A DNA stretch of 64,000 nucleotides, taken from contig NZ_CP060825.1 of the NCBI RefSeq assembly GCF_014489615.1, positions 3,610,501 through 3,674,500 on the forward strand, read 5' to 3'. The position numbers and the translations under genes are program-made. Below, piece after piece: positions 45,213 through 53,728 of the stretch (the stretch's first letter is position 1; the number at the start of each line of letters is the position of its first letter). The notes under the pieces were generated by a model. It did no database searches. It was not told where the DNA came from and worked only from the letters and a program-made list of their open reading frames with translations. Origin of the DNA: Streptomyces genisteinicus (GTDB lineage Bacteria; Actinomycetota; Actinomycetes; Streptomycetales; Streptomycetaceae).

Positions 45213-46534
45213 CGGACAGCACCCTCACCCGCGGGTGCCTTCGTCCGCCGGGCGGTGGGCACGGCCGGTTCGGACCCGATCCGGAACCGGGTCAGCAGCG
45301 GTCCGGTCATCAGGGTGGTGACCAGTGCCATCACGACCATGGCGGTGAACAGCCGGTCGTCCAGGGCCCCCAGGCTCAGACCCACGTTGAGGACGACCAG
45401 TTCGGTCAGCCCGCGCGCGTTGAGCAGGATGCCCAGGACGGTGGACTCGCGCGGGGACGCCCCGGTGAGCCGGGCCGCGCCCGCCGCCCCGAGGAACTTG
45501 CCCGCACAGGCCACGGCGACGATCGCGAGGACCATGACGAGGCCCTGGACGCCCAGTCCGCCCAGGTCCACCGAGAGCCCGGTCACGGTGAAGAACACCG
45601 GGAGCAGCAGCAGGCTGGTCTGGTCGATGCGCTCCGGCGCCTCGGGCGCGATCGCGTCGATGTGGTGGCGGGGGACGACGGTGCCGAAGAGGAAGGCGCC
45701 GAACACCGCGTGCAGGCCGAGTTCGTCGGTGATCCAGGCACTGGTCAGCAGGCCGGCGCAGAGCACCACGTGGACCGTCGCCCCACTGCCCGACCAGCGT
45801 CGTTCCGGTGCCAGCAGCCACGTCAGGGCGGGGCGCACCACGAAGACCAGGGCGAGCACGAAGAGCGTCGCGCCGCCGACCGTGCGGCCGAACGACCAGG
45901 GGTCGGCGACCGTGACCGTCGTGACCACCGCGGCGAGCACGCTCCAGGCGATCACGTCCTGGATCGCGGCGCTGACCAGCGCCACCGTCCCCACCCGGTG
46001 TTTCTGCAGGCCCCGTTCGGCGATGATCCGGGCGAGCACGGGGAACGCCGTGATGGACATCGCCGCGCCGAGGAAGAGCGCCGGTGCGAGGGCGTTGCCG
46101 GTCGCCAGCTGGCTCTTGTCGAGCCACGGGTAGAGCAGCAGCGCCAGTCCGGCGCCCATCGCGAACGGCAGCGCCACCGAGGCGAACGACACCACCGCGA
46201 TGTGGCTGCCGACCCCTCGCACGTGCGAGAGGCTCAGCTGGTAGCCGACGCCGAACATGAACAGGACCAGGCCCAGTTGGGCGAGGGTCTCCAGATAGGG
46301 GCGCACCTCGGGCGGGAAGAGCAGCCGGGGCAGGTCGCCGGGCAGCAGCCCGAGCAGACTGGGGCCGAGCGCCACTCCGGCGACGATCTCCCCCATCACC
46401 GCGGGCTGCCGGACGCGCTTGGCCAGGGCGGCGAACAGGTAGGCGGTGACCAGCACCAGGGCCAGGTCCGCGAGGACGATCCCGGCTGTGCTCCCGCCCT
46501 CCGCCGCGATGACGGCCGGGCCGTGTGTCGACAC
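45209..46534 (-). CDS. CPA2-family cation/proton antiporter
   Basis: I use the GTG 46532-46534 (V-S-T-H-G-P-A-V) because of an excellent AGGAGGAG site; the open frame upstream is Arg/Pro junk. The 441-residue protein has about 12-13 hydrophobic segments of the Kef/NapA type, with M-G-E-I-V-A-G-V-A-L-G-P-S-L-L-G and Q-D-V-I-A-W as typical motifs. No RCK/TrkA-N domain is attached. It could protect cells from a basic or thiol-reactive product or adjust internal pH. It shares a 4-bp overlap with the LuxR gene downstream. Confidence 0.87.
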   Translation of the reverse strand: MSTHGPAVIAAEGGSTAGIVLADLALVLVTAYLFAALAKRVRQPAVMGEIVAGVALGPSLLGLLPGDLPRLLFPPEVRPYLETLAQLGLVLFMFGVGYQLSLSHVRGVGSHIAVVSFASVALPFAMGAGLALLLYPWLDKSQLATGNALAPALFLGAAMSITAFPVLARIIAERGLQKHRVGTVALVSAAIQDVIAWSVLAAVVTTVTVADPWSFGRTVGGATLFVLALVFVVRPALTWLLAPERRWSGSGATVHVVLCAGLLTSAWITDELGLHAVFGAFLFGTVVPRHHIDAIAPEAPERIDQTSLLLLPVFFTVTGLSVDLGGLGVQGLVMVLAIVAVACAGKFLGAAGAARLTGASPRESTVLGILLNARGLTELVVLNVGLSLGALDDRLFTAMVVMALVTTLMTGPLLTRFRIGSEPAVPTARRTKAPAGEGAVR

Positions 46535-46862
46535 TCTTCTCCTCCTGGCTTCGGGTGGGGGCCGGCTCACGGCCGGAGCCGGCCGCTCCCGGGGATCGGG
46601 AGCGGCCGGGGGAGTTCGGTGGTGAGGGGTGCGGGTGCGCGGCGCCGCGCAGCGGGCGCGCAGGGCGCGGGTGACGCCGTGCACCGGCCGCGCAGGGCGC
46701 GGGTGACCTCGTGCCTCGGGGCGCACGGTGCGCGGCGTGTGCCTGGCGCACGGCGCGGGTACCGACCGGCGCCGGTGGTGCGCGGCGGCGCCCGCCGTCG
46801 GTCCGCCCGCGCGCTCGGGGTGCGCGCGTCCCCACGTGCGGGGTACGCGCGCGCCCGGGGCG
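46535..46862. other. Gene-free gap with short direct repeats
   Basis: A 328-bp, extremely GC-rich gap between the A-domain gene and the antiporter gene. CGCGCAGGGCGCGGGTGAC occurs twice (46657-46675 and 46689-46707), 32 bp apart, with further GCGCACGG-type echoes to about 46860. No promoter boxes were clear. Confidence 0.45.
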
Positions 46863-48419
46863 TCAGAGGCGCTTCGCCAGCGCCTTGCGGTCGACCTTGC
46901 CGCTGGGGGTCAGCGGCAGCGCGGGCACGCTCCGGACGGACGAGGGCACCATGTGGTCGGGAAGGTGCACCGCCAGGCTCCGCCGGACCGCGGCCGGCAC
47001 CACCTCCGCGTCCCGCGACGGCACGCAGAACGCGGCGAGCTGCTTGACCCCCGAGGGGCCCTGACGGACCACCACGGCGGCGTCGGCCAGTTCGGGGAGT
47101 CTGCGGAGATGGGCCTCCACCTCGCCGATCTCCACCCGGTGGCCCCGGATCTTCACCTGGTCGTCGAGCCGTCCGAGGAACCGGATGGTGTCGTCCGGCA
47201 GGAGTTCGACCAGGTCTCCGGTCCGGTAGATCCGCCCTGCGGAGGCGAGGTGGGGGACCGTCAGGAACCGTGCGCCGGTCGCCTCGGCCATGCCCAGGTA
47301 GCCCTGTGCGAGCACGGGACCGCCGATGCACAGCTCCCCGGGAGTGCCGGGCGGCTGCGGGCGCAGCCGCTCGTCCACGATGTACGCCTCGGCGTTGGCG
47401 ATGGGCCGGCCGATGCTGGGCTGGTCCGGCCAGTCGTCGGGATCGCCGCCGAGTTCGAGCGAGGTCACCACATGGGTCTCGGAGGGCCCGTACTGGTTGA
47501 CCAGCACCGCGCCGTCCAGGTGCCGGAACAGGGCGCGCACGGACGGGGTCACCTGGAGCTGCTCCCCGGCGGTGACGACCTCGCGGAGGGCGGCAGGCCA
47601 CGCGCCGACCGCGACGGCGTGCTCGGCCACCGCCTGGAGGGCGACGAACGGCAGGAAGACCCGTCGTACCGAGGCGCGGTTCATCAGGTCGATCAGGGCC
47701 TGCCAGCTCCGGCGGGTCCCGTCGTCGGCCACCACCAGCGTCCCTCCGGACGCCCAGGTGCTGAAGAGCTCCTGGAAGGAGACGTCGAAGCTCAGCGCGG
47801 AGAACTGCAGGGTGCGGTCGCCCGGGCCGGACGGCGAGACCCGGCACTGCCAGTCGACGAGGTTGGCCAGAGGCCCGTGGGGCATGGCCACCCCCTTGGG
47901 CACGCCGGTCGACCCGGAGGTGTAGATGACATAGGCGAGCGCGTCGGGACCGACGGCGGGTGCGGGCGCGGCCGGTTCGTCGTCCGCGAGGGACGACGCG
48001 ACGGACAGCAGGTCGTCGAGGAGGGTGACGCAGGCGCCGTCGGTGGCGGGCAGGCGGTCGGCCGAGGCCTTGTCGGCCAGCACGATCCGGGCGCCGCTGT
48101 CCCGCACCATCGCGGCCAGCCGCTCCGCGGGGTAGGCGGGGTCGAGCGGCACGTAGGCGCAGCCGGCCTTGAGCACACCGAGCACGGCGACGGCGATGGC
48201 GGGGCCGCGCTCGAAGAACACCCCGACGGGCTGCCCGGTGACGCCGGCCGCGCGCAGCGCGCGGGCCAGCCGGTCCGAGTCGCGCCCCAGCTCCTCGTAG
48301 CTGAGGTGTCTCTCGCCGTGGAGGACCGCGGGCAGGTCGGGATGGAGCGCACGTGTGGCCTCGAAGAGCTCGTGCGCGAGCGGGGGTGTCCTTCCGGTGG
48401 AACCGCGTAACTCGGTCAT
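46863..48419 (-). CDS. Free-standing adenylation enzyme with proline-like code; TTA codon at position 4
   Basis: A 518-residue A domain with no carrier domain, starting at ATG 48417-48419 behind GGGAGC. Core A3 is Y-T-S-G-S-T-G-V-P-K-G (166-176). The pocket residues read D212, V213, Q216, F255, V282, A284, Q309, V317, V318. The D-V-Q-x-x-A-x-V-V pattern is that of L-proline domains (for example GrsB), with Gln309 in place of the usual His. It probably loads Pro or a related cyclic amino acid on the free PCP (50613-50873) for halogenation. Codon 4 is TTA (48408-48410), implying bldA dependence. The TE gene is 18 bp upstream on the same strand. Confidence 0.88.
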   Translation of the reverse strand: MTELRGSTGRTPPLAHELFEATRALHPDLPAVLHGERHLSYEELGRDSDRLARALRAAGVTGQPVGVFFERGPAIAVAVLGVLKAGCAYVPLDPAYPAERLAAMVRDSGARIVLADKASADRLPATDGACVTLLDDLLSVASSLADDEPAAPAPAVGPDALAYVIYTSGSTGVPKGVAMPHGPLANLVDWQCRVSPSGPGDRTLQFSALSFDVSFQELFSTWASGGTLVVADDGTRRSWQALIDLMNRASVRRVFLPFVALQAVAEHAVAVGAWPAALREVVTAGEQLQVTPSVRALFRHLDGAVLVNQYGPSETHVVTSLELGGDPDDWPDQPSIGRPIANAEAYIVDERLRPQPPGTPGELCIGGPVLAQGYLGMAEATGARFLTVPHLASAGRIYRTGDLVELLPDDTIRFLGRLDDQVKIRGHRVEIGEVEAHLRRLPELADAAVVVRQGPSGVKQLAAFCVPSRDAEVVPAAVRRSLAVHLPDHMVPSSVRSVPALPLTPSGKVDRKALAKRL

Positions 48420-48437
48420 CGATGCTCCCAGGACGGA

Positions 48438-49163
48438 TCAGGTTCGGGACTGCGCCGGTTCGGTCAGGGCCGAGGAGATCGCCGCCGCGAGCGGTTCGGC
48501 GCCGGCCGACTCCAGGTAGAGGTGGCCGCCGGGGAACGTGCGGGTGGTCAGCGGCTGGACGCTGCTCCACTGCCACTGGTCGGTGTGCTCGTCGCCGAAG
48601 ACGTCCTCCCGGCCGCGGCAGACGACGACACGGCTCTCGGTGACCGTGCGGGACATGGTGCGGACGAACGAGTCGCAGATGTCGAAGTCCGACCGCAGCA
48701 GGGACACGGCGCGGGCGGCGATGTGCGGGTCGCGGAGCAGTCCGTCGTCCAGGGCGCCGTAGCGCGCGGCGCGCTCCAGCACCTGCTCGTCGGACGCGGG
48801 GCCCTCGCCCTCGGCGAACAGCGGTGACGCGAGGTGCGGGGCGAGGTTGGCGGAGGCGAAGAGCACCTGGCAGCGCGGGCCGCCGCGCCGCTCCAGCGCG
48901 GCCGCCACGCCGAGCCCGAGGTAGGCGCCCATGCTGTGGCCGAAGATCGACAGCTCGGCGTCGGTGCCGACCTCCCGGACCAGCAGGTCGGTCAGGTCGT
49001 TCACCGCGTCCTCGGCGGTGTGGAGGGTGGGTTCACGCCAGCGGCGGCCGCGGCCGGGGAGTTCGGCCACCAGCGGTTCGACGTGGTCGGGCAGCAGCCG
49101 GGTCAGCCGGCGGAACACGGCCGCCGAGCCGCCGGCGTGGTGGAACAGGGCGAGCACAGCCAT
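48438..49163 (-). CDS. Type II thioesterase
   Basis: A 241-residue alpha/beta hydrolase from ATG 49161-49163 (M-A-V-L-A-L-F-H-H-A-G-G) with GGAAGG upstream; the much longer open frame is not real. Nucleophile Ser77 lies in F-G-H-S-M-G, and the late His in F-P-G-G-H-L-Y. Type II TEs clear misloaded carriers or release a processed amino acid. In this A-PCP-halogenase setting, release of a halogenated amino acid from the free PCP is plausible, comparable with NikP2 in nikkomycin biosynthesis. Both roles stay open. Confidence 0.88.
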   Translation of the reverse strand: MAVLALFHHAGGSAAVFRRLTRLLPDHVEPLVAELPGRGRRWREPTLHTAEDAVNDLTDLLVREVGTDAELSIFGHSMGAYLGLGVAAALERRGGPRCQVLFASANLAPHLASPLFAEGEGPASDEQVLERAARYGALDDGLLRDPHIAARAVSLLRSDFDICDSFVRTMSRTVTESRVVVCRGREDVFGDEHTDQWQWSSVQPLTTRTFPGGHLYLESAGAEPLAAAISSALTEPAQSRT

Positions 49164-49600
49164 CGGTGTGCCTTCCGGGGGGAGGGAGGGGGTGCGGGCG
49201 GCGGAACCGGGTGCGGGTGCGACCGGTCGCGGCGCCCGGCGCGGGGGCAGGCGTGCGCCGCCGGCGCGAAGCCGCCGCGGGCTCCCGCGTTCGGGCGGCC
49301 GCCCGCCGGCCGTGTGTCCGGCGTGACGCGGTGACGGTCGCCCGGCGTGATGCGGCGGCGCCTGCGCCGGGTGGTGGTGGGGGGTGGGGCCGGCGGCGCT
49401 GTGGACGGGCGGGGAGCACGGGGGTGCCGGTGGAGCCGGTGGTGGGGCGGCCGCCCGCCCGCCCCACCACCCCGTCGCGACCGGGGGAGTCGCGAGATCA
49501 CCGCGCGGGACGGGGCCCGGGGCCCGGCCCCGCGGGCCGCGGCCGGCCCGGGCCCCCGGCGGACGGCCGGACGGCGGGGCGGGCGCGCGGCGGCGGAGCG
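49164..49600. other. Gene-free gap between TE and halogenase genes
   Basis: A 437-bp stretch of G/C-rich low-complexity sequence (runs of GGGG, CCGCCC and GTGGTGGTG). I see no gene and no clear promoter, though the size suggests the TE/A-domain genes have their own promoter. Confidence 0.4.
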
Positions 49601-50572
49601 TCAGTTGCCGACGGTCTGCCGGAAGTCCCACGGGCTGAACCGGTGACCGCGGCGGCTCCGGTCGGTCAGCTTGTTGATCCCGTACTCGTCCTTTCCGGAG
49701 ACGAGGACGGCCCCGTAGTTCTGCAGCGGGATCGTGCCGCCGTACTCGGACACGTCGTCCAGCCCCGGGTAGACCTTGACCTGCGTCGGCACGAACCGGG
49801 TCGCGAACCCCATGCGGTAGTCCGTCCTGCTGCCGGTGTGCGGCAGCGAGCCGTGCATGAGGGTCGACCAGAAGATCACGCACTCGCCCGGCTGCATGAC
49901 CAGGGAGAACGCCTTCGACTCGTCGGGCCGCCAGTCGGGGTCCTTCTGCAGCTCGCGGTAGTCGTAGCCGAAGAAGCCGCGCTTGATGCTCTCCTTCTCC
50001 CGCTTGTTGATCGTGTCCGGGTTGTAGGACATGCCGCGGGACTCGTCGTAGTTCATCACCCGGTGGGTGCCCGGCATGAGCTGCAGGCAGCCGTTCTCCT
50101 TGGTGGAGTGGGTGAACGCGGTCCAGGCGGTGATGGTCCCGCCGAAGGCGGGCGCGTTGTTCTCCGAGGGCCACTGGATCTGGGGGCTTCCGCTGGAGTG
50201 GGCGAAGGTGGCCGCCTGGTGCCAGTCCGTCCCCTCGTCTCCCTGGTACTTCGGGAAGAACTCGGTGCGCCAGCAGAGCAGGTCCGGGCCGAGGATGGAG
50301 GCCACCCGCTCGACGATGGCCCGCTGCATGATGTGCTCGCTCAGCAGGTCGATGTCGAGGTGGCGGTCGTAGTTCGACAGGTTGGTGACCGCTCCGAGCG
50401 AGTCCTCCGGGTAAATGGCCCGGGACCGGTCTGGAATGGCCCGGCGTATCTCCTTCCAGCGCCTCTCCATCTCCTCGGGTTCATAGACCTTGATCGGACC
50501 GATGAATCCCTGCTCCTCGAATGTCGCAAGCTCTTCGGGGGTCAGCCGAAAATTCGACGTGTGGTCACCCAC
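49601..50572 (-). CDS. SyrB2-type non-heme iron, 2-oxoglutarate-dependent halogenase
   Basis: A 323-residue protein from GTG 50570-50572, close to SyrB2 (about 310). The metal site reads T-D-W-H118-Q-A120-A: His-x-Ala replaces the His-x-Asp/Glu of hydroxylases, opening a site for chloride. The distal His is H240 in F-W-S-T-L-M-H, and R253 (Y-R-M-G-F-A-T-R) fits the 2-oxoglutarate ligand. Long stretches such as G-Y-D-Y-R-E-L-Q and G-F-A-T-R are typical of the SyrB2/BarB/CytC3 group, which chlorinates aminoacyl-S-PCP. The free PCP gene 40 bp upstream on the same strand and the free A domain form its likely substrate system. Confidence 0.92.
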   Translation of the reverse strand: MGDHTSNFRLTPEELATFEEQGFIGPIKVYEPEEMERRWKEIRRAIPDRSRAIYPEDSLGAVTNLSNYDRHLDIDLLSEHIMQRAIVERVASILGPDLLCWRTEFFPKYQGDEGTDWHQAATFAHSSGSPQIQWPSENNAPAFGGTITAWTAFTHSTKENGCLQLMPGTHRVMNYDESRGMSYNPDTINKREKESIKRGFFGYDYRELQKDPDWRPDESKAFSLVMQPGECVIFWSTLMHGSLPHTGSRTDYRMGFATRFVPTQVKVYPGLDDVSEYGGTIPLQNYGAVLVSGKDEYGINKLTDRSRRGHRFSPWDFRQTVGN

Positions 50573-50612
50573 GGCTACTCCAGGATCTGGTTGGGACGGT
50601 GCGGTGGAAGAA

Positions 50613-50873
50613 TCAGGCGGCGGGCTGCGCGGCCATTCGGCCGTGCAGTTCCCGGGCGGCGTCGCCGAGCGGCAGCTCGAACAGCGTCTTCACGTCGAGT
50701 TCGTGGCCGAAGCGCTGCTGCAAGCGCGTGTTGAGGTTCATGGCGATGAGGGAGTGACCGCCCAGGTCCAGGAAGTTCTCGTCCAGGGAGACCTCGGTCT
50801 CCAGGAATTCGCCGACCCATTCGGCGATCAGATCCTGTAATTCGCGCAGGCCCTCGGGTGTGGAAACGGGCAT
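50613..50873 (-). CDS. Free-standing peptidyl carrier protein; TTA codon at position 12
   Basis: An 86-residue carrier from ATG 50871-50873 behind GAGAGGAG. The phosphopantetheine site is Ser41 in F-L-D-L-G-G-H-S-L. Helices at 5-20, 41-55 and 65-82 fit a type II PCP. It is the first gene of the minus-strand set PCP-halogenase-(gap)-TE-A domain, so it is the probable carrier for the aminoacyl substrate of the halogenase. Leu12 is encoded by TTA (50838-50840). Confidence 0.92.
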   Translation of the reverse strand: MPVSTPEGLRELQDLIAEWVGEFLETEVSLDENFLDLGGHSLIAMNLNTRLQQRFGHELDVKTLFELPLGDAARELHGRMAAQPAA

Positions 50874-51391
50874 TGCTGCCTTGCTCCTCTCTTGGGGTCT
50901 CTTGCGAACCTCCCTGAAGGGTCGTCGAATACGACGTCCGGAGGTTCGCCGAGCGCTCTGCACACGTTCGCGCAAAAGGGCTGCGGAAGCGGGTGCGGGA
51001 TCGACTCTATGGGCCTGGGTCGCGAAGGCGGTAATGCCAATCCCTTGGGGGGTATGCGCCGCGAACATGTGCCAGGCGCAGTCCCGGGGCCGCCGCCCGC
51101 GCCGGACGGCCGGGCGGCGCGTGCGCGCGGCGCGGGCGACCGGGACCGCCGGCCGTCCGCCCCGGGGCGCCGCCGGCCCCGCGGCGGCGGGCCCCTCACC
51201 GGGCCGTCCCGCCGCCGGGGCCCCGGGGCGTTCCGGCTCCGGCCCCCTCCCTTGACCTGCGCGGATTCGCTCTGCTTCGCTCAGTCGGTTCAACGGGTCC
51301 GGCGGCGGGACGAGCGGCGGGGCAACCCGCGGCGGGCTCCGCCCGTCCTGCCCGGACGGGGACCACATCTTCATCGAGCGAGGCGGTCGAG
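50874..51391. promoter_or_regulatory. Divergent regulatory region with hairpin leader
   Basis: A 518-bp gap between the minus-strand PCP operon and the plus-strand PAP2 gene, which must hold both promoters. Some 31-76 nt upstream of the PCP start is a perfect 10-bp inverted repeat, GCGAACCTCC (50904-50913) and GGAGGTTCGC (50940-50949), enclosing a smaller GTCGT-CGAAT-ACGAC palindrome. The right half (51070-51250) is G/C-rich and featureless. Confidence 0.6.
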
Positions 51392-52789
51392 TTGATACAC
51401 ATACGGCACCGGCGACGGGCGGGACTCTGGGCCGCAGCGGCTGCCGTCGTCCTCGTGTTCCTCGTGGCGCTGGAGTACGCCGCGCGCCGCTACGGCCTCC
51501 CGGGGCCGATCACCGCACAGGCCCGGGAAGTGATCTTCCCGCCCAAGTCGGGCGGCATCCTGTACGCGGGCCTGGCCCTGACCATGGTGGTGCTCACCTG
51601 GCGGCAGCGGGCCGTCGCGCTCGGCGCCGCGATCGGGGTCGACCTCGTGTTCTGGGGGGTCCGCTGGGCCGCCGGCATCGAGGTGTCCGACGGCCACCCC
51701 TTCGGCAACGGCGCGCTGTGGGCGATCCTGGGCGTCGCCGTCCTCGCCGTCACCCGCCGCACCGGCGGCGAGCGGGTCCTGCTGCTGAAGGGCGTCGGCC
51801 TGGCCCTGCTGCTGGTCGCCGGCCGCAAGACCGGCGACACCTGGCTCCTGATCACGTCCAGGACCCGCCCGACGGTGCTCGACCAGTACGTCGCGGCCGC
51901 CGACCACGTGCTGGGCGACCCGTCCTGGCTCGTGGGCCGGATCGTCACCGCCTCCGGTCCGGTCGGCTACAACATCCTCGACTTCGTCTACGGCCAGCTC
52001 CCGGTCGCCGCGGTCGTCGTCGCCCTGTACCAACTGCGCCACGTGGCCGCCCGGCGCCTCTTCCCCGGCCACCACCTGGTGCGCACCTTCCTGGTGATAG
52101 GGCTGGTCGGACCCGCCTTCTACATGCTCTTCCCGGTGGTCGGCCCGCTCTTCGCCTACGGCTCGGGCACCGCGCACTGGGAGTCCGTCGCCCTCTGGTC
52201 GCCGGACATGGAGCCCACCGCCCAGTGGGCGCTGGGCGATCTGTGGCCCGGGACCCCGCCGCCCCACGGCGCCCCGCAGCCGATGCCGTTCGACGAGTTC
52301 ACCCCGCGCAACTGCATGCCCAGCCTCCACACGGCGTGGGCCACAGCCATATACGTCCACACCCGCAAGAGCCCCCCGCTCCTGCGCCACGCGGGCACCT
52401 TCTGGCTGATCGCCACCCTCGCCGCGACCCTCGGCTTCGGCTTCCACTACGGCGTGGACCTGCTCGCCGGCGTGGTGTTCACCCTCACGATCGAGGCGGC
52501 CCTGCGCACGTACGACCGCGGCTGGGACCGGTCGGGGCTGCGGCTGGCCGGCTTCGGGGCCGCGGTCTTCACGGCGCTGCTGCTGTCCTACCGGTACCTG
52601 CCGGTGCAGATGGCGGACCACCGCTGGGCCGCCGGGCCCCTGCTCGTGCTGGCGACGGTGTCCGTGATCCTGGCCTACGTCCGCACGGTCGCCCGGTGGG
52701 AGCGGGACGCCGCGCCGGGCGCCGGGGCCGGCGACTCCGGACGGGCCGGGGTCGGCGCCGCCGTCACAGGAGGTCCGCTTCCCGGATGA
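51392..52789 (+). CDS. PAP2/Aur1-like membrane phosphatase or transferase
   Basis: A 465-residue polytopic protein from TTG 51392 (L-I-H-I-R-H-R-R-R); GAGGCGG lies about 8 bp upstream. At least 10 hydrophobic segments are visible. The PAP2 catalytic motifs are C-M-P-S-L-H-T-A-W-A near residue 310 and H-Y-G-V-D-L-L-A-G near 351, the form seen in Aur1/inositol-phosphotransferase-like proteins. It could act on lipid phosphates, or remove a phosphate used for self-protection. It sits at the right edge of the island, so a link to the cluster is uncertain. Confidence 0.85.
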   Translation: MIHIRHRRRAGLWAAAAAVVLVFLVALEYAARRYGLPGPITAQAREVIFPPKSGGILYAGLALTMVVLTWRQRAVALGAAIGVDLVFWGVRWAAGIEVSDGHPFGNGALWAILGVAVLAVTRRTGGERVLLLKGVGLALLLVAGRKTGDTWLLITSRTRPTVLDQYVAAADHVLGDPSWLVGRIVTASGPVGYNILDFVYGQLPVAAVVVALYQLRHVAARRLFPGHHLVRTFLVIGLVGPAFYMLFPVVGPLFAYGSGTAHWESVALWSPDMEPTAQWALGDLWPGTPPPHGAPQPMPFDEFTPRNCMPSLHTAWATAIYVHTRKSPPLLRHAGTFWLIATLAATLGFGFHYGVDLLAGVVFTLTIEAALRTYDRGWDRSGLRLAGFGAAVFTALLLSYRYLPVQMADHRWAAGPLLVLATVSVILAYVRTVARWERDAAPGAGAGDSGRAGVGAAVTGGPLPG

Positions 52790-53016
52790 CCCGGGTCCGC
52801 TTTCCCGGACGGGCGGACCGCTTCCCCGCCCGTTCCTAGCGTGTGTTCCGCGGCTCCGCATCCCGGAGTGGGCGATCCGGGTCCTCGGGGCCGTGCGCCG
52901 TACGGGTGGTGTTCATCCGAAGAACTGCGCGGCAGGGGCGTCGCTCCCACACTCCTCGAGATGCGTACACATCATGAGAAAGGTATGTAAAGCGCTCAAC
53001 CCGAAAGCGAGGGGTC

Positions 53017-53670
53017 ATGGCCGCCTTGAAGGTCAGGAATCTGTGGACCGCGTTCGTCACCGCGTTCTTCGCACTGCTTGCCTCGGTGGGGCTCACCACC
53101 GCCACCGCGACCGCCGCCACCGCGCAGCCGGCCGTCGCGACGCCCGACGAGCCCGCCCGGGCGGACGTCCGCACCGCCTCCGGCACGACCGTGCCGGAAC
53201 AGAGCAGGAGGACGGAGCCCCAGCGGCTGCCGGCCGCACGCGGCAGCAGGTCGCTGCCGCCGACCATGAAGCAGCGCATCGGCGCCGAGGCCCACGGCGC
53301 CTCCCCCGCCACCCGTCGCCTGCGCGACCGTGAGGCCGAGGCCGCCGCTGCCGCCGGGACCGACGCCCGGACCGCGACCGCGTCCGACGCCGTCCCCGCT
53401 CCCGTCCCCGCTCTCCCGGAGCGCACGCGCCGTGCCGCCCTCGTCGCCGGAGCCTCGACGGACACCACGCCGGCCGCACTGACCGCCCCCGCCGCCGCCG
53501 CGCCGTTCGTGCCGGCGCCTTCCGCCGCCCGGGTCGCCCCGTCCGGTTCCTCCGCTCCGGTCGCTCCGTCCGCACCGGCGGCCGCCGCCGCTTCCGCTCC
53601 GGCCGAGCGCCCCGCGTCCGGCCCGTCCGCCCCGGCAGGCACCCGTGACGCGTACACCGTGGCAGCATGA
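53017..53670 (+). CDS. Small secreted Ala/Pro-rich protein (DUF6344-like)
   Basis: A 217-residue protein from ATG 53017. Residues 1-33 are a signal peptide (V-R-N-L-W-T-A-F-V-T-A-F-F-A-L-L then A-T-A-A-T-A). A short conserved block (S-L-P-P-T-M-K-Q-R-I-G-A-E-A-H-G-A-S-P) at about 79-97 resembles small Streptomyces proteins classed as DUF6344, recalled from memory. The rest is low-complexity Ala/Pro/Ser. GCGAGGGGTC is the ribosome site. It is probably the first conserved core gene right of the island. Function is unknown. Confidence 0.7.
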   Translation: MAALKVRNLWTAFVTAFFALLASVGLTTATATAATAQPAVATPDEPARADVRTASGTTVPEQSRRTEPQRLPAARGSRSLPPTMKQRIGAEAHGASPATRRLRDREAEAAAAAGTDARTATASDAVPAPVPALPERTRRAALVAGASTDTTPAALTAPAAAAPFVPAPSAARVAPSGSSAPVAPSAPAAAAASAPAERPASGPSAPAGTRDAYTVAA

Positions 53671-53728
53671 GACGCCGGGAGCGATCGCACCTCCCGGCGT
53701 CTCGGACGGTCCTGCTGCCGACGGCCCG

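Noticed and set aside
48438..50174. 578-codon frame joining the thioesterase to upstream sequence.
   Set aside because: Only residues after the ATG at 49163 show alpha/beta hydrolase homology. The upstream part overlaps the halogenase gene in another frame.
49601..50572. Ordinary phytanoyl-CoA or proline hydroxylase.
   Set aside because: H-Q-A at the metal site removes the required carboxylate ligand.
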